A program made the translations under genes and the position numbers. From Nocardioides cremeus (GTDB lineage: Bacteria > Actinomycetota > Actinomycetes > Propionibacteriales > Nocardioidaceae), in NCBI RefSeq assembly GCF_030518195.1, contig NZ_JAULSC010000009.1, forward strand, positions 81,280 to 145,279: a stretch of DNA of 64,000 bases. Direction: 5' to 3'. Below are positions 11,664 through 20,096 of the stretch, in pieces; position 1 is the first letter of the stretch, and each line of letters starts with the position of its first letter. The notes beneath the pieces were generated by a model. That model did not search any database. It was not told the origin of the DNA and saw nothing but the letters and a program-made list of their open reading frames with translations.

Positions 11664-12101
11664 ATGAGCCACCTCGAGCGCAACAGCTCCGGCAGGCCGG
11701 CCCTCGTCACGAGGCCGGTGCTGGGCCTGCTGCTCGCCGGCGTCCTGGCGACCTCCGCGCTGGCGGCGTCACCGGCCCTGGCCAAGGCCGACGTGGTGGC
11801 CTCCGGCCCCTGTCGAGGAGCCCCCGACAGCACCTGGAAGCTCAAGGTCGACCAGGAGAGCAACGGCAGCCTGACCGTCACCGCCGCCGTCTTCAGCGAG
11901 GACACCGACGAGTGGGGCTGGAAGCTCAAGCACAACGACGACGTGTCGGCCAAGGGCACCGTGACCGCCCGTGACGCCGACAGGTCCTTCCGGGTCGTCC
12001 GCTCGATGGTCGACTTCACCGGTCCCGACGAGATCGTCTTCCGCGCCGGCAACAAGGACAGCGACGAGATCTGTCGCGGCGACGTCACGTTCAACGGGTG
12101 A
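11664..12101 (+). CDS. Small secreted protein of unknown function
   Basis: A 145-residue protein with a classical Sec signal peptide: Arg-containing start, a hydrophobic core (PVLGLLLAGVLATSALA) and a probable cleavage after the AASPALA region near residue 40. The mature ~105 residues contain only two Cys (CRGAPD near 50 and ICRGDVTFNG near 138), likely a disulfide joining the two ends of a small beta-rich domain. I do not recognise a family. Its stop overlaps the kinase GTG by 4 bases (GTGA), so it is translationally coupled to the sensor kinase. It may be a ligand, modulator or output of that two-component system. Confidence 0.75.
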   Translation: MSHLERNSSGRPALVTRPVLGLLLAGVLATSALAASPALAKADVVASGPCRGAPDSTWKLKVDQESNGSLTVTAAVFSEDTDEWGWKLKHNDDVSAKGTVTARDADRSFRVVRSMVDFTGPDEIVFRAGNKDSDEICRGDVTFNG

Positions 12102-13438
12102 GCGTCCACCTCCCGGGCGAGGCGGGTGAGCCGCCCCGGGGCGGACCGTGGTTCCGCAGCCCCGTCGCCCTGTTCCTGGCCGTCAGCGCCGTGCTGGTGG
12201 TCGCGATCTTCGTGGCCACCAACGTCATCGCCGACGACGCCGCGAGCGACGCCGCCCGCGCCCAGGCCGAGTCGGTCAGCGAGCTGCTGGCCCAGACGAC
12301 GGCCGCGCCGTACGTCGGTGGCGGGCTGCTCAGCGGCAAGCCCGGCGCCTACGACAAGTTCTTCCGCAAGGCCCCCAACCTGCTGCAGGCCGACGACGTC
12401 GACAGCGTCGACCTCTTCGCCCCCGACGGCACCCTGATCTACAGCCAGGACGACCCCGACGCGGTGCCCATCATCAGCCGGGAGCGCTACGAGCTGAGCA
12501 GCGCCCAGCAGCGCGTGCTGCGCGAGGGAGGCACCGGCTCCGAGCTGGCCGACCCCACCTCCCCGCGCAGCATCGACCGGGCCGGCGAGGAGCGCGGGCT
12601 GGTCAAGATCTACACCCGCATCGAGACCGAGACGGGCGAGCCGGTGCTCTTCGTGGCCTACTGGGCCCTCGACGGTCTCGAGGAGCGGCGCACCGAGATC
12701 TTCGGTGCCTTCCGTTGGATCACCCTGGGCCCCCTCGTGCTGCTCTCGCTGGTCTCCGCGGTGATGCTGGGGCTGCTCACCACGCAGGTACGCCGGGCCG
12801 GCCGCGAGCGCGAGCGCCTGCTGGAGGCGGCCATGACCGCCTCCGACGCCGAGCGGCGCCGCATCGCGCGCGACCTGCACGACGGCGTCGTGCAGGACCT
12901 CGCCGGCACCGCCTTCTCCCTCTCGGCGGTGGCCCGCGATCCCGGTGTGCCGGAGCGCGTGCGCGGCCGCCTGGAGGGCGCCGGGGACTCGCTGCGCGAC
13001 GGGCTCAGGTCGCTGCGCTCGCTGCTGGCCGAGATCCACCCGCCCGACCTGCACGGCAAGGGCCTGGCCTCGGCCGTCGCCGACCTGCTGGCCCCCGTCA
13101 GCGCGGCCGGCATCACCGCCTCCGCCAGTGTCGAGGACGTCGAGGACGCACCGGCCGCCGAGGTGGCGGTGCTGTGGCGGGTCACCCAGGAGGCGGTGCG
13201 CAACACCGTCCGCCACGCCGAGGCCTCCACCCTGGCCGTCACCGTGCGGGGCACCGCCTCGGGCAGCCTGCTCGAGGTCGTCGACGACGGGATCGGCTTC
13301 GACCAGGACTGCCACCGCGGGCCCGAGCACTTCGGGCTCACGGGCCTGCGCAGCCTGGTCGCCGACGCCGGCGGACGGCTCGAGGTGCGCTCGGCGCCGG
13401 GCGAGGGGACCATCGTGCGGCTCGAGGTGCGCCGGTGA
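12098..13438 (+). CDS. Two-component sensor histidine kinase (HisKA_3 / NarL type)
   Basis: A 446-residue membrane kinase. A first membrane helix (about 21-45) is followed by a ~160-residue extracytoplasmic sensor region (46-205). The second helix (about 206-230) leads to the dimerisation/phosphoacceptor helix RRRIARDLHDGVVQD with His261, and an HATPase domain (VVDDGIGFD, GLTGLRSLVADAGG) ends the protein. This architecture partners with LuxR-type regulators. The GTG start overlaps the secreted-protein stop, and its own stop overlaps the regulator GTG, giving a three-gene coupled unit. The sensed signal is unknown; the coupled secreted protein is an obvious candidate partner. Confidence 0.9.
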   Translation: MSVHLPGEAGEPPRGGPWFRSPVALFLAVSAVLVVAIFVATNVIADDAASDAARAQAESVSELLAQTTAAPYVGGGLLSGKPGAYDKFFRKAPNLLQADDVDSVDLFAPDGTLIYSQDDPDAVPIISRERYELSSAQQRVLREGGTGSELADPTSPRSIDRAGEERGLVKIYTRIETETGEPVLFVAYWALDGLEERRTEIFGAFRWITLGPLVLLSLVSAVMLGLLTTQVRRAGRERERLLEAAMTASDAERRRIARDLHDGVVQDLAGTAFSLSAVARDPGVPERVRGRLEGAGDSLRDGLRSLRSLLAEIHPPDLHGKGLASAVADLLAPVSAAGITASASVEDVEDAPAAEVAVLWRVTQEAVRNTVRHAEASTLAVTVRGTASGSLLEVVDDGIGFDQDCHRGPEHFGLTGLRSLVADAGGRLEVRSAPGEGTIVRLEVRR

Positions 13439-14061
13439 GCGCGGCGCCGATCCGGGTGGTGCTGGTCGACGACCACGCCGTCATCCGGGCCGGGCTCGCC
13501 CAGCTGCTCGCCTCGACCGACGACATCAGCGTCGTGGGCCAGGCCGGCGAGGGACAGCAGGCGGTCGACGTGGTGCGCGAGGTGCGCCCCGACGTGGTGC
13601 TGATGGACCTGCAGATGCCGGGTGTCGACGGCGTGGTCGCGACCCGCCGGGTGCGCGCGGAGGTGCCGGGCGTCGACGTGCTGGTGCTGACGAGCTTCTC
13701 CGACAGCGAGCGGATCCTCGACGCCCTCGACGCGGGAGCCGTCGGCTACCTGCTCAAGGACGCCGACCCCGACGACGTGCTGGCCGGCATCCGGGCGGTG
13801 GCGCGAGGGGAGTCGCCGATCCACCCGAAGGCCGCCCGCGCGCTGCTGGGGGCCCGCTCAGGCACCTCCAGGCCCCAGCTGACCGGGCGCGAGGTCGAGG
13901 TGCTGCGCCTGGTGCGCGCCGGCCTGGCCAACAAGCAGATCGCGCGACGCCTCGACATCAGCGAGCGCACCGTCAAGGCGCACCTGACCTCCGCGTTCGC
14001 ACGCATCGGGGTGGTGGACCGCACCCAGGCGGCGGTGTGGGCCCAACGCCACGAGATCTGA
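13435..14061 (+). CDS. LuxR/NarL family response regulator
   Basis: A 208-residue DNA-binding response regulator. The receiver domain has the acidic pocket VDDH (Asp12, Asp13), phospho-acceptor Asp58 in VVLMDLQMPG, the switch Thr/Ser in LVLTSFSD and conserved Lys in YLLKDA. The C-terminal helix-turn-helix (about 143-205) has the LuxR signature LTGREVEVLRLV and NKQIARRLDISERTVKAH. It starts at a GTG that overlaps the kinase stop by 4 bases. It probably regulates its own operon and possibly the downstream ABC transporter, which begins 82 bases after its stop. Confidence 0.93.
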   Translation: MSAAPIRVVLVDDHAVIRAGLAQLLASTDDISVVGQAGEGQQAVDVVREVRPDVVLMDLQMPGVDGVVATRRVRAEVPGVDVLVLTSFSDSERILDALDAGAVGYLLKDADPDDVLAGIRAVARGESPIHPKAARALLGARSGTSRPQLTGREVEVLRLVRAGLANKQIARRLDISERTVKAHLTSAFARIGVVDRTQAAVWAQRHEI

Positions 14062-14142
14062 GCCGCACGGCGCTGAGGGTGGCGCACATCACAGCGGAAC
14101 GTTAAGTTCGCGGTCTCACCACCCGGAACTCGGAGGTTCGGA

Positions 14143-15750
14143 GTGACCAGATCTCGGCGCGCTCTCTCGTTGGCCGGCGCGGCCATCCTCACCCTCGGTC
14201 TCGCCGCCTGCGGCGAGGGCGAGCGCGACAACAGCGGCGGTGGCGAGGGCGGCTCCGCCTCGGGCAGCTGGACCCTGGGCACCACCGAGACCGTCACGGC
14301 GATGGACCCGGCCGGCTCCTACGACATCGGCTCCTGGAACATGCAGTACTCCCTCTTCGAGCAGCTGATGGCGATCCCGGCCGGGGAGTCCGAGCCGGTC
14401 GGCGACGCCGCCGAGTCGTGCGAGTACGACGACCCGCAGACCATCACCTGCACCCTGCGCGAGGGCCTGACCTTCTCCAACGGCAACGAGCTCACCTCCT
14501 CCGACGTGCGCTTCTCGCTGGAGCGCAACCTGCAGATCGCCGACCCCAACGGCTCGGCCGTGCTGCTGGGCGCGATCAAGGACCCCGACCGGGACGCCCT
14601 GGCCGACGGTGCCGTCGAGACCCCCGACGACCAGACGGTGGTCTTCAACCTCAACCAGCCCGACCTGACGTTCCTCAAGATCCTCTCCAGCGCGACGGCC
14701 TCCATCGTCGACGAGGAGACCTTCCCGGCCGACAGCCTGCTCGAGGACGAGCAGGTCGTCGGCTCGGGCCCGTTCATGCTGTCGGAGTACTCCGCCAGCA
14801 AGCAGGCCGTCCTCGAGGCCAACCCCGAGTACGACGGCGAGCGTGCCCCGGCGTCCGAGACGGTCTTCGTGCAGTTCTTCAACGACGCCGCACCCCTGCG
14901 CAACGCGATCGCCTCCTCCCAGCTCGACGTCGCGTGGCGCACCCTGAGCCCCACCGACCTGACCTCTCTCGAGGACGCGGGTGACGTCGAGGTGCTGCGC
15001 GGCGAGGGCTCCGAGTTCCGCTACTGGGTCTGGCAGCTCGGCACCGACGTCGGTGGCGACAAGGCGGTGCGCCAGGCCGTCGCGCAGGTCATCGACCGCG
15101 AGGCGATCGCGCAGAACGCCTACGACGGCACCGTGGAGCCGTCGTACTCGATCGTGCCGCCGGGCTTCGGCGGCCAGAAGGACTCCTTCGCCGAGGCCTA
15201 CGGCGAGGGCCCCGACGTCGAGGCGGCCCGTCAGACGCTGCGGGAGGCAGGGGTCAAGACCCCGGTCAGGCTGACGCTCGGCTACACCCCGACCCACTAC
15301 GGCCCCAACACCGTCGACGAGGCCCGCGAGCTGGCGGGCCAGCTCGAGGACAGCGGGCTCTTCGATGTCAGCACCGAGGACGCGGAGTGGGAGGAGTACC
15401 AGACGCTCTACAAGCAGAACGCCTACGACCTGTTCGTCCTCGGCTGGTACCCCGACTTCCTCGACGCCGACAACTACCTGTCGCCGTTCCTGCGCGACGG
15501 GGGCTTCTACCAGAACAACTACTCCAGCCAGGAGGTCAACTCGCTGCTCGACGAGGAGCTCGGCGAGACCGACGAGGCGACCCGCGAGGAGCAGATCGGC
15601 GAGCTGCAGGACATCGTGGCCGAGGACGTGCCGCTGATCCCGTCGTGGAACGGGCAGAACGTCGCGGTCGCGGTGCCCGAGATGGAGGGCGTCGAGGGCT
15701 CGCTCGACCCGACCTACATCTTCCGGCTCTGGGAGATCAGCAAGGGCTGA
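14143..15750 (+). CDS. ABC transporter substrate-binding lipoprotein, family 5 (peptide/nickel type)
   Basis: Extracytoplasmic solute-binding lipoprotein, 535 residues, of the DppA/OppA class. A signal peptide ends in the lipobox LAAC with Cys23 as the lipidated residue, followed by a Gly/Ser-rich linker. The mature domain carries typical class features such as DYIGSWNMQYSLFEQ-like and TFSNGNELTSSDVRFSLER segments. The ligand is probably an oligopeptide or similar compound. The start is a GTG with CGGAGG upstream; TAAGTT at 14103-14108 is a possible -10 giving a leader of about 28 bases. It is the first gene of a five-gene importer operon. Confidence 0.92.
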   Translation: MTRSRRALSLAGAAILTLGLAACGEGERDNSGGGEGGSASGSWTLGTTETVTAMDPAGSYDIGSWNMQYSLFEQLMAIPAGESEPVGDAAESCEYDDPQTITCTLREGLTFSNGNELTSSDVRFSLERNLQIADPNGSAVLLGAIKDPDRDALADGAVETPDDQTVVFNLNQPDLTFLKILSSATASIVDEETFPADSLLEDEQVVGSGPFMLSEYSASKQAVLEANPEYDGERAPASETVFVQFFNDAAPLRNAIASSQLDVAWRTLSPTDLTSLEDAGDVEVLRGEGSEFRYWVWQLGTDVGGDKAVRQAVAQVIDREAIAQNAYDGTVEPSYSIVPPGFGGQKDSFAEAYGEGPDVEAARQTLREAGVKTPVRLTLGYTPTHYGPNTVDEARELAGQLEDSGLFDVSTEDAEWEEYQTLYKQNAYDLFVLGWYPDFLDADNYLSPFLRDGGFYQNNYSSQEVNSLLDEELGETDEATREEQIGELQDIVAEDVPLIPSWNGQNVAVAVPEMEGVEGSLDPTYIFRLWEISKG

Positions 15751-15756
15751 GCGCAC

Positions 15757-16788
15757 ATGGCCTCCGCCGCAGCGGGCTCGCTGCCCCGCTACGTCCTGAT
15801 CCGGGTCCTGCTGGTCGTGCCGATGATGTGGGTGCTGCTCACGATCGTCTTCCTGCTGCTGCGGGTCGCGCCCGGCGACCCGGTGACCGCAGCTGTTGGC
15901 GACAAGCTCAGCCCCGAGGCGCTCGAGAGCCGGCGCGCTGCCCTCGGGCTGGACCGTCCGCTCGTCGTGCAGTACCTCGAGTACCTGGGGCGGGTCGCCC
16001 AGCTCGACTTCGGCCGCACCATCAGCGACAACCGCCCCGTCCTGGAGATCATCAAGAACCAGGGCGGGGCGACGCTGACGCTGACGCTGGGTGCGTTCCT
16101 CTTCGCGCTGCTGATCGCGCTCCCGCTGGGCCGGCTGGCCGGGCGCCACCGCGACACCGCCCTCGACGCGGTCATCCGCATCTTCGGCGTGGTCAGCTAT
16201 GCCGCGCCCATCTTCTGGGTCGGGATCCTGCTGGTGCTCTTCGTGATCACCTTCGTGCCGAGCTGGCCGACCTTCGGCATCGCCTCGGCCGAGACGGAGT
16301 TCTACGTGCCCGACCGCACCGGGATCATCCTGGTCGACGCGATCCTGGCCAACGACTCCGCCTCGGTGGTCGACGTGCTGCAGCACCACGTGCTGCCCTG
16401 CTTCACCCTCGGCCTGCTGCTCTCGGGCGTGATCATCCGGCTGGTGCGGGTCAACGTGATCCAGAGCCTCAAGGACGACTACGTCGAGGCGGCCCGGGCG
16501 AGGGGCATCCCCGAGCGCCGGGTGGTGCGCAAGCACGCCTTCCGCAACGCCCTGGTGCCGGTGATCACCGTGATCGGGCTGCAGTTCGCGCTCACGCTCT
16601 CGGGAGCGATCCTGACCGAGCGCACCTTCAACTGGCCCGGTCTCGGCAACGAGCTGGTCGCCTACGTCACCGCCCGCGACTACGTGGCCGTGCAGGGGCT
16701 GGTGACCTTCTTCGCGGTGGCCGTCGTGGTGGTCAGCGTGGCCGTCGACGTCCTCAACGCACTCGTCGACCCCCGGGTGAGGTACTGA
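15757..16788 (+). CDS. ABC transporter permease, DppB/OppB type
   Basis: A 343-residue inner-membrane permease with six predicted helices. The first lies at about 13-35 (VLLVVPMMWVLLTIVFLLLRV), followed by the conserved VAPGDPVT periplasmic segment. The EAA loop that contacts the ATPases is EAARARGIPERRVVRKHAFRNALVPV (near 245-270). The C-terminus ends in the typical DPRVRY. The start is 6 bases after the binding-protein stop, and the stop overlaps the next permease ATG. It forms the heterodimeric channel with the next gene product. Confidence 0.93.
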   Translation: MASAAAGSLPRYVLIRVLLVVPMMWVLLTIVFLLLRVAPGDPVTAAVGDKLSPEALESRRAALGLDRPLVVQYLEYLGRVAQLDFGRTISDNRPVLEIIKNQGGATLTLTLGAFLFALLIALPLGRLAGRHRDTALDAVIRIFGVVSYAAPIFWVGILLVLFVITFVPSWPTFGIASAETEFYVPDRTGIILVDAILANDSASVVDVLQHHVLPCFTLGLLLSGVIIRLVRVNVIQSLKDDYVEAARARGIPERRVVRKHAFRNALVPVITVIGLQFALTLSGAILTERTFNWPGLGNELVAYVTARDYVAVQGLVTFFAVAVVVVSVAVDVLNALVDPRVRY

Positions 16789-17720
16789 TGCGCAGGAGCC
16801 TGCGGACCATCTGGCAGACCCGGGGACTGGCGCGCTACCTGCTGGTCGCCGGGGTGGTGATGACGGCCGCCTTCGTCGTCCTGGCGGTCTTCGCGCCGTG
16901 GATCGCGCCCTACGACTTCGCCCAGAACACCACCGACGCGGGGGAGCGGCTGCCCAAGCTCGCCCCACCGTCGGGCGAGCACTGGCTGGGCACCAACGAC
17001 CAGTTCTACGACATCTGGTCGCGGGTGGTGTGGGGGGCCCGCACCGCTCTGCAGGTGGTCCTGCTCTCGGTCTTCCTCTCCGCGCTGGTCGGGGTGCCGC
17101 TGGGGCTGCTCTCCGGGTTCACCGGCGGCTGGCCCGACCGGGTCATGGTCTTCCTGATGGACGCGCTGTACTCGTTCCCCTCGCTGCTGCTGGCCATCGT
17201 CTTCTCGTTCCTGCTGCGCAGCGCGGTCGGTGGCGGCGTGCTGGCCGCGGCGCTGGCCCTCACGGCGGTCTACATCCCGCAGTACTTCCGGGTCGTGCGC
17301 AACACGACCGTCTCGGCCCGCGAGGCGACGTACGTCGAGGCGGCGCGCGCGCTCGGTGCCCGGCCGTTCACGATCATGCGCAAGTACCTCTTCGGGAACG
17401 TGGTGCAGTCCGTGCCCGTCATCGGCACCCTCAACGCCGCCGACGCGCTGGGCACCCTGGCCGCGCTCGGCTTCCTGGGCCTGGGCATCCAGCCCACCGA
17501 GGCCGCCGAGTGGGGCTACGACCTGAGCCGCGCGCTCGACGACACCTCGGCCGGCGTCTGGTGGCCGGCGCTCTTCCCCGGCCTCGCGATCATCCTGCTG
17601 ATCACCGCCCTGACCCTGGTCGGCGAGGGGCTCAACGAGACCCTCAACCCGGCGCTGCGCCGCCGCCGGCTGCAGCCGGTCCGCTTCACCGCCCTGGCCC
17701 GCGAAGGAGGTGCCCGATGA
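16788..17720 (+). CDS. ABC transporter permease, DppC/OppC type
   Basis: A 310-residue inner-membrane permease. A first helix at about 20-42 is followed by the PSGEHWLGTND segment typical of DppC proteins. Five further helices follow, with the EAA loop YVEAARALGARPFTIMRKYLF (near 180-200) between them. The frame is open far upstream, but the ATG overlapping the previous stop (TGATG, 16786-16790) is the natural start. A ribosome-binding site for the next gene (AAGGAGG) lies inside its last codons. Confidence 0.93.
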   Translation: MRRSLRTIWQTRGLARYLLVAGVVMTAAFVVLAVFAPWIAPYDFAQNTTDAGERLPKLAPPSGEHWLGTNDQFYDIWSRVVWGARTALQVVLLSVFLSALVGVPLGLLSGFTGGWPDRVMVFLMDALYSFPSLLLAIVFSFLLRSAVGGGVLAAALALTAVYIPQYFRVVRNTTVSAREATYVEAARALGARPFTIMRKYLFGNVVQSVPVIGTLNAADALGTLAALGFLGLGIQPTEAAEWGYDLSRALDDTSAGVWWPALFPGLAIILLITALTLVGEGLNETLNPALRRRRLQPVRFTALAREGGAR

Positions 17721-18775
17721 GCCCGCGTGCCGACGACCAGGCCGTGGAGGTCGTGATCGAGGCCGAGGACCTGCGGGTCTGGTACGGCACCGAGCGGGGG
17801 CCCGTGCGCGCCGTCGACGAGGTCGACTTCACCCTGCGCCGCGGGGAGATCCTCGGGCTGGTGGGGGAGTCGGGGTGCGGCAAGTCGACCTTGGGCCGCG
17901 GGCTGCTCGGCCTGCTGCCCGAGGGGGCTGCTCGCGACGGGGCCCTGCGCTTCCTCGGCACCGACATGCTCACGCTGTCGCGCCGCGAGCAGAACCGGCT
18001 GCGCGGTCGCGAGCTGGGGATGATCTTCCAGGAGCCCCTGACCCGCCTCAACCCGCTGATGCGCATCTCCGAGCACTTCGCCGAGACGCTGCGGGTGCAC
18101 GAGAAGGGGATCTCCAAGGACGAGGTGAAGCGGCGCTCGCTCCAGGCGCTGCGCGTGATGGGGATCCCCCCGACGCGGTTCCGGGCCTATCCGCACGAGT
18201 TCTCCGGCGGGATGCGCCAACGGCTGATGATCGCGCTCACCCTGGTGCTGCGGCCCTCGTTCGTGGTGGCCGACGAGCCGACCACCGCGCTCGACGTGCT
18301 GGTGGAGGCCCAGATCATCCGGATCCTGCACGACCTGCGCGACACCTTCGACACCTCGCTGCTGCTGATCACCCACAACCTGGGCATCGTGGCCGAGGCC
18401 TGCGACCGGGTGGCGGTCATGTACGCCGGCAAGATCGTGGAGATCGGCCCGGCCGCCGAGGTGTTCCGCCACCCCCAGCACCCCTACACCCGCGAGCTGC
18501 TGCGCTCCACCATCTCGCTGTCCACCACCGGGCTGAACTTCATCGAGGGGGCACCGCCCGACCTCACGACGCCGCCGCCGGCGTGCCGGTTCCACCCCCG
18601 GTGCCCCGACGCGATGTCGGTGTGCGCGACCCGCGAACCGCCGGCGCTCGACCTGCCCGGTGGCAGCCGCGCCGCCTGCTGGGCGGCCGCGGCCCGCCAC
18701 GACCTGGTCACCCTGGACGCCGAGGAGTCGGCGCCCCTCGAGCGCGAGGAGCTCTCCGTTGCCGACGAAGCCTGA
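17717..18775 (+). CDS. ABC transporter ATP-binding protein, DppD/OppD type
   Basis: A 352-residue cytoplasmic ATPase. Walker A GESGCGKST is at about 50-58, the Q-loop is in MIFQEP, the ABC signature is FSGGMRQR (near 165), Walker B is VVADEPTTALD, and the H-loop is ITHNLG. The C-terminal oligopeptide-transporter domain has the Cys-containing CRFHPRCPDAMSVC motif typical of OppD/DppD. The ATG overlaps the permease stop by 4 bases, with AAGGAGG just upstream. It pairs with the next ATPase to energise uptake. Confidence 0.94.
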   Translation: MSPRADDQAVEVVIEAEDLRVWYGTERGPVRAVDEVDFTLRRGEILGLVGESGCGKSTLGRGLLGLLPEGAARDGALRFLGTDMLTLSRREQNRLRGRELGMIFQEPLTRLNPLMRISEHFAETLRVHEKGISKDEVKRRSLQALRVMGIPPTRFRAYPHEFSGGMRQRLMIALTLVLRPSFVVADEPTTALDVLVEAQIIRILHDLRDTFDTSLLLITHNLGIVAEACDRVAVMYAGKIVEIGPAAEVFRHPQHPYTRELLRSTISLSTTGLNFIEGAPPDLTTPPPACRFHPRCPDAMSVCATREPPALDLPGGSRAACWAAAARHDLVTLDAEESAPLEREELSVADEA

Positions 18776-20096
18776 TCCGGGCCTGGTGGCCGAGGCCCGC
18801 GACCTGTCCGTGCACTTCCAGCTGCAGGGGGGCGCCCTGTCGCGGCTGCTGGGCATCGGGGCCCGGCGGGTCAAGGCCGTCGACGGCGTCGACGTCCAGC
18901 TGCGCCGCGGCGAGGTGCTCGGGGTGGTGGGGGAGTCCGGCAGCGGGAAGACGACGCTCGGGCGAGCGCTCCTCGGGCTGGCTCCGGCCACGGGCGGGAC
19001 GCTGACCTACCACCCCACCAGCGGCGGCACCCAGGAGATCACGCGGCTCAAGGGCGCCGAGCTGCGCCGCCTGCGCACCGACGTGCAGATGGTCTTCCAG
19101 GACCCCAGCGCGGCCCTGAACCCCTCCATGACCATCGAGGAGGGCGTCGGGCACCCGCTGGTCATCCACGGCATCGCCTCCGGTGAGGACCTGCACCGGC
19201 GGGTGGTCGCCGCACTCGAGCGGGTCGGGCTCGCGCCGGTCGAGCGCTTCTTGTCGAAGTACCCCTCCGACCTGTCGGGGGGCCAGAAGCAGCGCGCGGT
19301 GATCGCGCGCGCCATCATCCTGGAGCCCGAGGTCCTCGTCGCCGACGAACCGGTGTCGATGCTCGACATGAGCGTGCGCGCCAAGATCCTCCAGCTGATG
19401 CTCGACCTCAAGAACGACCTCGGCCTGACCTACCTCTACATCACCCACGACCTGGCCTCGGCGAAGTACTTCTGCGACCGGGTGGCGATCATGTACCTGG
19501 GCCGGATCGTGGAGATCGGGCCCACCAAGGAGATCTTCGCCCACCCGCGCCACCCCTACACCCAGGCACTGCTCAAGGCGATCCCGGAGCCCGACCCCGA
19601 CCGGATGGTGCCGCGCGACCTGCCCCGGGGCGAGATCCCGGACGCTGCCGAGCCGCCGCTGGGCTGCTCCTTCCACCCCCGCTGCCCGGTCGCGACCCCC
19701 GTCTGCGGCTGGGAGCAGCGCGACCTCAAGGCGCTGCTGGAGGAGCACTGGGTGCGCGACGAGACGGCCGACTACGAGGCCGAGCGCGCCACCGTCGGCG
19801 ACCTCAACGGCCTGGACCGGCCGCGCACCACCGCCCGGCTGGCCGGCAAGGACCCGGCGGCCGTGCGCGCCGTGCTGGACCGCGTGCGCGCCGCCGACCC
19901 GGAGGAGCCGCTGTGGGGAGGCGTGCGGGCGGTCGAGGAGCGCCACGGTCACCTCGAGGTCGACTTCGTCGACGGCGTCGACCCACCCCTACGAGCCAGC
20001 CACGGGGTCGAGGTGGCCTGCGTGCACTACGGCGCGGATCCGGAGTGGCCGGCCGAGCCAGGGGAGCCGGGCGAGCCGGGGGAGCCCGGTTCCTGA
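18759..20096 (+). CDS. ABC transporter ATP-binding protein, DppF/OppF type, with long C-terminal extension
   Basis: A second cytoplasmic ATPase, 445 residues. Walker A GESGSGKTT is at about 58-66, followed by MVFQDPSAALNP (Q-loop), signature LSGGQKQR, Walker B VLVADEPVSMLD and ITHDLAS. The oligopeptide-type Cys motif (CSFHPRCPVATPVC) ends near 325. About 110 further residues follow, ending in a (GEP)-type repeat. This is longer than usual DppF proteins, and the extension has no domain I recognise. I chose TTG 18759 because GAGGAG lies 7 bases upstream; GTG 18786 is the alternative. The last 70 bases overlap the convergent nuclease gene. Confidence 0.9.
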   Translation: MPTKPDPGLVAEARDLSVHFQLQGGALSRLLGIGARRVKAVDGVDVQLRRGEVLGVVGESGSGKTTLGRALLGLAPATGGTLTYHPTSGGTQEITRLKGAELRRLRTDVQMVFQDPSAALNPSMTIEEGVGHPLVIHGIASGEDLHRRVVAALERVGLAPVERFLSKYPSDLSGGQKQRAVIARAIILEPEVLVADEPVSMLDMSVRAKILQLMLDLKNDLGLTYLYITHDLASAKYFCDRVAIMYLGRIVEIGPTKEIFAHPRHPYTQALLKAIPEPDPDRMVPRDLPRGEIPDAAEPPLGCSFHPRCPVATPVCGWEQRDLKALLEEHWVRDETADYEAERATVGDLNGLDRPRTTARLAGKDPAAVRAVLDRVRAADPEEPLWGGVRAVEERHGHLEVDFVDGVDPPLRASHGVEVACVHYGADPEWPAEPGEPGEPGEPGS

